Assembly: GCA_947449125.1 (NCBI GenBank)
Contig: CANFQR010000030.1
Span: 1-9,856 of the forward strand
Origin: Bacteroidota bacterium
Lineage (GTDB): Bacteria; Bacteroidota; Bacteroidia; B-17B0; Aurantibacillaceae
DNA length: 9,856 nt
Direction: 5' to 3'
Part shown: piece by piece, positions 6,088 through 9,856 of the stretch
Layout of the letters: each line of letters opens with the position of its first letter
How positions within the stretch are numbered: position 1 is the stretch's first letter
Made by a program: the position numbers and the translations under genes
The notes under the pieces: generated by a model
The model's database searches: none
Seen by the model: the letters and a program-made list of their open reading frames with translations, nothing else
What the model was told of the DNA's origin: nothing

Positions 6088-8874
6088 TTATATAACAATA
6101 TTAACAATTTTTTTAGGCACAATAATGATTTTTTTTGGAGATTTTCCGTCTAAATATTTTTTTACATCTTCTCGTTCCATTACAATTTTTTCTATTTCCT
6201 CTGCTTTTAATGTGGCAGAAAGTTCGAGGTTTAATCGAGTTTTACCATTAAATGAAATCGGATAAATAAAAGAGTCATCAATCAAAAAGTTATCATTGTG
6301 CTGCGGAAAAGATTCAAAGGTAATGCTATTATCTTTTCCTAGTAAACTCCACAATTCCTCAGTAATGTGCGGCGCATAAGGTGACAAACAAATTAATAAG
6401 GGTTCAAGAATAGAACGTTTATTACATTTTAATTCGCTTAATTCATTTACACAAATCATAAAATTACTTACCGACGTATTAAATGAAAAACGCTCAATGT
6501 CTTCAGTTATTTTTTTGATGGTTTTGTGCAGGGTTTTTAATTCAGCCTTGCTTGGTTCTAAATCTGTTACATTAAATGTATTGTTTTGGAAAAACAAACG
6601 CCACAATTTTTTTAAGAAACCAGAAACACCAGTGATGCCATTTGTATTCCATGGTTTGCTTTGTTCAAGTGGCCCTAAAAACATTTCATATAATCGCAAA
6701 GTGTCAGCGCCAAATTTGTCGCAAATATCATCCGGGGAAACTACATTCCACTTTGATTTTGACATTTTTTCAACTTCAGCACCACAAATATATTTACCGT
6801 TTTCTAAAATAAACTCTGCGTTATATGAATTTTCAAACACATTATTTTTTGGTTTTTTGAATGCTTCAATATCCAGTTCATCGTTAGTCACAATGTTTAC
6901 ATCAACGTGCAATGCAGTTGTTTCATAGTTGTTTTTTAAACCAAATGACACGTATTTATTTTCACCTTTAACTCTGTAAACAAAATTACTTCTCCCTTGA
7001 ATCATGCCTTGATTAATTAATTTTTTTGCGGGCTCATTAATCGAAATATATCCAAGGTCGTTTAAAAATTTAGTCCAGAATCTAACATATAATAAGTGTC
7101 CGGTTGCATGTTCGCTTCCTCCAATATATAAATCAATTTGTTTCCAGTAATCGGTTAATTTTTTATCTGCAAATTCTGAACCGTTAGTAGAATCTATATA
7201 TCTTAAAAAATACCATGAACTACCTGCCCATCCTGGCATGGTGCTGTGTTCATAATCATAAGTATTGTCTTTTTTCCAATTGGCAGAAGCTCTTGCAAGA
7301 GGGGGTTCACCATTTTCGGTTGGTAAATATTTATCAATTTCGGGTAAAATTAAAGGTAATTCGTTTTCACTTAAAGCATAAGGAATTTCGTTTTTATAAT
7401 AAATAGGAATTGGTTCTCCCCAATAGCGTTGTCTTCCAAAAACAGCATCTCTTAATCTGTAATTAATTTTTCCTTTTCCAATTTTTTTATTTTCAATCTC
7501 TTGAATGGCTTTTTTTATAGCATCTTTTACGATTAAACCATTAAGGAAATCTGAGTTTATTATAGTACCTTCTTTTTCATGCCATGCAAATTTTGAAAAA
7601 TCGTGAACGGTATTTGGTTCAATTACAATTGGTAACGATAAACCAAAGTAATTTGCAAATTTAAAGTCGCGTTCATCGTGCGCAGGAACAGCCATTACAG
7701 CTCCCGTTCCATAGCCTGCTAAAACATAGTCTCCAATCCAAATTGGAATTTGCTTATTAGTAAAAGGATGAATAGCATAAGAGCCGGTAAAAACGCCTGA
7801 AATTTTTGTAACATCAGATTGCCTTTCTCGCTCGCTTCTGTTTTTAGATTTTATGACGTAATCTTCAACTGATTTTTTATTTTCGGGCGTAGTCAACGAA
7901 TTTACTAAATCATGCTCAGGTGCAATTGTAAGAAATGACACCCCAAAAATAGTGTCTGGCCGTGTTGTGAATATTTCAATTTCAGAATCAGAATTTTGAA
8001 CTTTAAAATTAATACTGCTTCCTTCGCTTTTTCCTATCCAGTAGCGTTGGGATTCTTTTAAACTTTCTGTCCAATCAATTATATCCAGTCCATCTAATAA
8101 ACGTTGCGCGTATGCGGTAATGCGCATGCTCCATTGTTTCATTAATTTTCGTTCAACAGGATGGCCGCCACGTTCGCTAACCCCATCTTTAACTTCGTCG
8201 TTGGCTAAAACTGTTCCTAAAGCGGGGCACCAGTTAACATAAGCTTCGCCCAGGTAGGCTAACCTATATGCCATTAAAATATCTGATTTTTCTTTTTCAG
8301 AAAATAATTTCCAGTTTTCTGCAGAGAATGTTTTTACTGTTTCGTTGCAATGGGCATTTACTTGGCTGTTGCCATTCAACTCAAATTCATTAATTAATGT
8401 AGAAATATTTTCTGCTTTATCTTTTGATTTGTTGTACCACGAATTGAAAATTTGAATAAAAATCCATTGCGTCCATTTGTAGTATTCTGGGTCTGAAGTT
8501 CTAATTTCTCTGTCCCAGTCAAAACTAAAACCTATTCTGTCCATTTGCTCGCGGTAACGGCTAATGTTTTGTTGGGTAGTTATTTTGGGATGCTGCCCGG
8601 TTTGTATGGCATATTGTTCTGCAGGTAAACCAAAACTATCGTAACCCATAGGGTGTAATACATTAAATCCTTTATGGCGCTTATAACGGGCCATAATATC
8701 TGATGCAATATAACCAAGAGGATGTCCAACGTGTAAGCCTGAACCAGATGGATAAGGAAACATATCTAGTACATAGTATTTTGGTTTTATAGATGAATTT
8801 TCTGCTTTAAATGTTTTCTTTTCGGCCCAGAATTTTTGCCATTTTTTTTCGATATCTGCGAAATTATATTCCAT
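6088..8874 (-). CDS. leuS: leucyl-tRNA synthetase LeuRS
   Basis: LeuRS is a class Ia aminoacyl-tRNA synthetase that charges tRNA-Leu in the cytoplasm. The 928-residue product is complete. The Rossmann catalytic domain has the HIGH motif as HVGH (48-51, after FPYPSGSGL) and the KMSKS motif intact at 703-707. The CP1 editing domain shows TTRPDT (303-308) and [15 protein letters not shown] (389-403), including the aspartate used in editing (D400). WCP (215-217), [10 protein letters not shown] (481-490) and [12 protein letters not shown] (585-596) are further family blocks. The C-terminal part has the anticodon-binding helices (about 765-860, with [12 protein letters not shown]) and a tail domain ending [10 protein letters not shown], as expected. 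Two departures from the E. coli form are seen: about 60 extra residues at 147-208 and a longer segment just before KMSKS (about 625-702). The CxxC knuckle after WCP is replaced by SERGGHPV. The start ATG has an A-rich leader and its own promoter; the gene is monocistronic. Confidence 0.98.
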   Translation of the reverse strand: MEYNFADIEKKWQKFWAEKKTFKAENSSIKPKYYVLDMFPYPSGSGLHVGHPLGYIASDIMARYKRHKGFNVLHPMGYDSFGLPAEQYAIQTGQHPKITTQQNISRYREQMDRIGFSFDWDREIRTSDPEYYKWTQWIFIQIFNSWYNKSKDKAENISTLINEFELNGNSQVNAHCNETVKTFSAENWKLFSEKEKSDILMAYRLAYLGEAYVNWCPALGTVLANDEVKDGVSERGGHPVERKLMKQWSMRITAYAQRLLDGLDIIDWTESLKESQRYWIGKSEGSSINFKVQNSDSEIEIFTTRPDTIFGVSFLTIAPEHDLVNSLTTPENKKSVEDYVIKSKNRSERERQSDVTKISGVFTGSYAIHPFTNKQIPIWIGDYVLAGYGTGAVMAVPAHDERDFKFANYFGLSLPIVIEPNTVHDFSKFAWHEKEGTIINSDFLNGLIVKDAIKKAIQEIENKKIGKGKINYRLRDAVFGRQRYWGEPIPIYYKNEIPYALSENELPLILPEIDKYLPTENGEPPLARASANWKKDNTYDYEHSTMPGWAGSSWYFLRYIDSTNGSEFADKKLTDYWKQIDLYIGGSEHATGHLLYVRFWTKFLNDLGYISINEPAKKLINQGMIQGRSNFVYRVKGENKYVSFGLKNNYETTALHVDVNIVTNDELDIEAFKKPKNNVFENSYNAEFILENGKYICGAEVEKMSKSKWNVVSPDDICDKFGADTLRLYEMFLGPLEQSKPWNTNGITGVSGFLKKLWRLFFQNNTFNVTDLEPSKAELKTLHKTIKKITEDIERFSFNTSVSNFMICVNELSELKCNKRSILEPLLICLSPYAPHITEELWSLLGKDNSITFESFPQHNDNFLIDDSFIYPISFNGKTRLNLELSATLKAEEIEKIVMEREDVKKYLDGKSPKKIIIVPKKIVNIVI

Positions 8875-8908
8875 TATTTTTTAGAACTCAATTGGTTTAA
8901 ATAGGTTA

Positions 8909-8939
8909 CAAAGATAGGATTTTAGAGGTCCGTGGCAAA
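8909..8939 (-). promoter_or_regulatory. Bacteroidota-type promoter of leuS
   Basis: On the minus strand TTTG (8939-8936) is followed after 19 bases by TATCTTTG (8916-8909). This fits the consensus of the primary sigma factor of Bacteroidota, TTTG at about -33 and TAnnTTTG at about -7. Transcription would begin around 8900-8904, giving a leader of roughly 30 bases that ends in an A-rich stretch (CTAAAAAATA) before the leuS ATG. The rest of the 8875-8975 spacer shows no ORF and no clear hairpin terminator for the gene upstream, so some read-through from that gene into leuS is possible. Confidence 0.78.
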
Positions 8940-8975
8940 TAATTTGAAGAGTGTGAACGCTAGATAGAGTTTAAA

Positions 8976-9755
8976 TTAAATTATATTAAATTCGTCAGCG
9001 TCTAATCCAACAGGAAATATTTTTCGAAAATCGTTTAAATAGTTTTTGTTTAATGTTATTGTTTCGATTGATTCTTCGTTTGATTTTGGATTATTAATAA
9101 TTTCCCCGCGCGGATTAAGTATTAAACTGTCTCCTGAGTGATTAACATTATTTCCGTCAATACCGATTCTATTTACTCCAATTACAAAACATTGATTTTC
9201 TATTGCGCGAGCAATTAATAATTGTTTCCATTGATAACTTCTAATTTCAGGCCAATTGGCAACGTAAATTAAAACGTCATATATTGGTTTTTGTTTTTTA
9301 AAATTTCTACTCCATACAGGAAACCTCAAATCGTAACATATTAAAGGCATAATAGTCATGTCGCTAATTTGATTTATGATTTTTTCTTTTCCGGGAGTAT
9401 ATTTTTCATCTTCTTTGGCCATTCTAAATAAATGCCGTTTATCGTAAAAACTTGAATTTCCGTTTGGTTCTACCCAATGTAATCGGTTATAAAATTGATG
9501 GTTGTATTTTATTGCCACACTTCCTGTTATAACCGCTTTTTTTTCTTTGGCTTTAGTTGTTAGCCAATTAAAAGTTAAACCTAAATGTTCTTCAGCAATT
9601 TTTTCAGGATGCATGCTGAAGCCTGTTGTAAACATTTCAGGAAGTACAATCAAGTCGGTAGGTTCATTAATTTTACTGAGAAGATGATTAAAGTGTTCGA
9701 GATTTTTTTCTCTGTCTTCCCAAAACAGATTAGTTTGAATAATAGTTACTTTCAT
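8976..9755 (-). CDS. yafV: carbon-nitrogen hydrolase, YafV/Nit2-like omega-amidase
   Basis: This is a nitrilase-superfamily amidase of the omega-amidase type. Such enzymes hydrolyse 2-oxoglutaramate or 2-oxosuccinamate to the 2-oxo acid and ammonia, clearing by-products of glutamine or asparagine transamination. Counting from the ATG at 9755 the product has 259 residues, close to E. coli YafV (about 256). The catalytic triad is visible: Glu40 in LPEMFTTGF, Lys106 in FYDKRHLFRMA and Cys140 in LICYDLRFPVWSRN. Further shared blocks are YVANWPE, LLIARAIENQ and DADEF near the C-terminus. No signal peptide is seen, so it is cytoplasmic. An in-frame TTG at 9761 would add two residues, but the ATG forms a 4-base ATGA overlap with the stop of the preceding gene, which favours it. 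The family is clear; the exact substrate is inferred from family resemblance. Confidence 0.9.
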   Translation of the reverse strand: MKVTIIQTNLFWEDREKNLEHFNHLLSKINEPTDLIVLPEMFTTGFSMHPEKIAEEHLGLTFNWLTTKAKEKKAVITGSVAIKYNHQFYNRLHWVEPNGNSSFYDKRHLFRMAKEDEKYTPGKEKIINQISDMTIMPLICYDLRFPVWSRNFKKQKPIYDVLIYVANWPEIRSYQWKQLLIARAIENQCFVIGVNRIGIDGNNVNHSGDSLILNPRGEIINNPKSNEESIETITLNKNYLNDFRKIFPVGLDADEFNII

Positions 9756-9856
9756 CGGCAAAATTTATTAAAGGCTTCTATTGCCGGTTGGTAATTTTTT
9801 TGAGCAGCAATTTTAAAATCTTCGCAAGCATTTTCTTGCAAGTTAACTTTTGCTAC
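9752..9856 (-). CDS. C-terminal fragment of an unidentified protein, perhaps Sel1/TPR-like (5' end missing)
   Basis: A minus-strand frame is open from the right edge of the window to a TGA at 9754-9752, giving the last 34 residues of a protein that begins beyond the window. The end reads ACEDFKIAAQKNYQPAIEAF followed by NKFCR. The pattern of a small-residue helix pair with AA, a Tyr-x-x-Ala-x-x-x-Phe helix and flanking cysteines resembles the last repeat of Sel1- or TPR-type proteins common in Bacteroidota, but 34 residues cannot settle this. Its stop overlaps the amidase ATG (ATGA), and this tight coupling is the main reason to regard it as a real gene. Confidence 0.6.
   Translation of the reverse strand, partial: VAKVNLQENACEDFKIAAQKNYQPAIEAFNKFCR

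Noticed and set aside
6497..6928. A 143-codon plus-strand frame antisense to leuS
   Set aside because: It lies wholly opposite the conserved LeuRS coding sequence around KMSKS, has no recognisable motif, and is a mirror of the real gene. The other antisense frames in ftsA, ftsZ, leuS and the amidase gene were dropped for the same reason.
8941..8975. A terminator for the amidase gene in the spacer before leuS
   Set aside because: The stretch is AT-rich but I could not find a G+C-containing stem followed by a T run.
9756..9761. TTG at 9761 as the start of the amidase gene
   Set aside because: It adds only two residues, and the ATG at 9755 makes a classic ATGA overlap with the preceding stop.
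1..9856. Search for a novel system, mobile element, CRISPR array, tRNA or rRNA
   Set aside because: Almost every base lies in well-known housekeeping genes; no repeat array, transposase, tRNA-like cloverleaf or foreign-looking composition was seen.

Overview
The window is an ordinary chromosomal stretch from an AT-rich member of the Bacteroidota (formerly Bacteroidetes). Four things point there: the order murG-murC-ftsQ-ftsA-ftsZ at the distal end of a division and cell wall (dcw) cluster; A-rich leaders without clear Shine-Dalgarno sites; a promoter upstream of leuS that fits the Bacteroidota consensus (TTTG, 19 bases, TAnnTTTG); and clade-type features of LeuRS and of the FtsZ C-terminus. 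I cannot place it below phylum.

Layout: positions 1-6017 carry five co-directional plus-strand genes. They are murG (5' end cut by the window edge), murC, ftsQ, ftsA and ftsZ. The first three junctions are overlapping or only a few bases apart, and a 58-base AT-rich leader precedes ftsZ. A strong symmetric hairpin at 6036-6070 lies between ftsZ and the convergent leuS and can end transcription from both sides. The minus strand then carries leuS (6088-8874), about 100 bases of intergenic DNA holding its promoter, and a YafV-type omega-amidase gene (8976-9755). That gene overlaps by 4 bases the last codons of a further minus-strand gene cut off at the right edge.

Function: MurG and MurC act in the cytoplasmic steps of peptidoglycan precursor synthesis (lipid II formation and addition of L-Ala to UDP-MurNAc). 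FtsQ, FtsA and FtsZ build the division machine: the FtsZ ring, its membrane anchor FtsA, and the membrane scaffold protein FtsQ. Tight packing implies co-transcription and coupled translation. leuS is an independent housekeeping gene. The amidase gene belongs to a separate unit that is translationally coupled to the gene before it.

I found no RNA genes, mobile elements, CRISPR arrays or defence or biosynthetic systems, and no frameshifts. There is no gene-free stretch over 300 bases. The points worth a second look are modest: an unusual ftsQ start, a LeuRS with an insertion and an apparently lost zinc knuckle, a conserved-looking basic block in the FtsZ tail, the shared terminator, and the amidase gene pairing. 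I see no evidence for a new biological system here.
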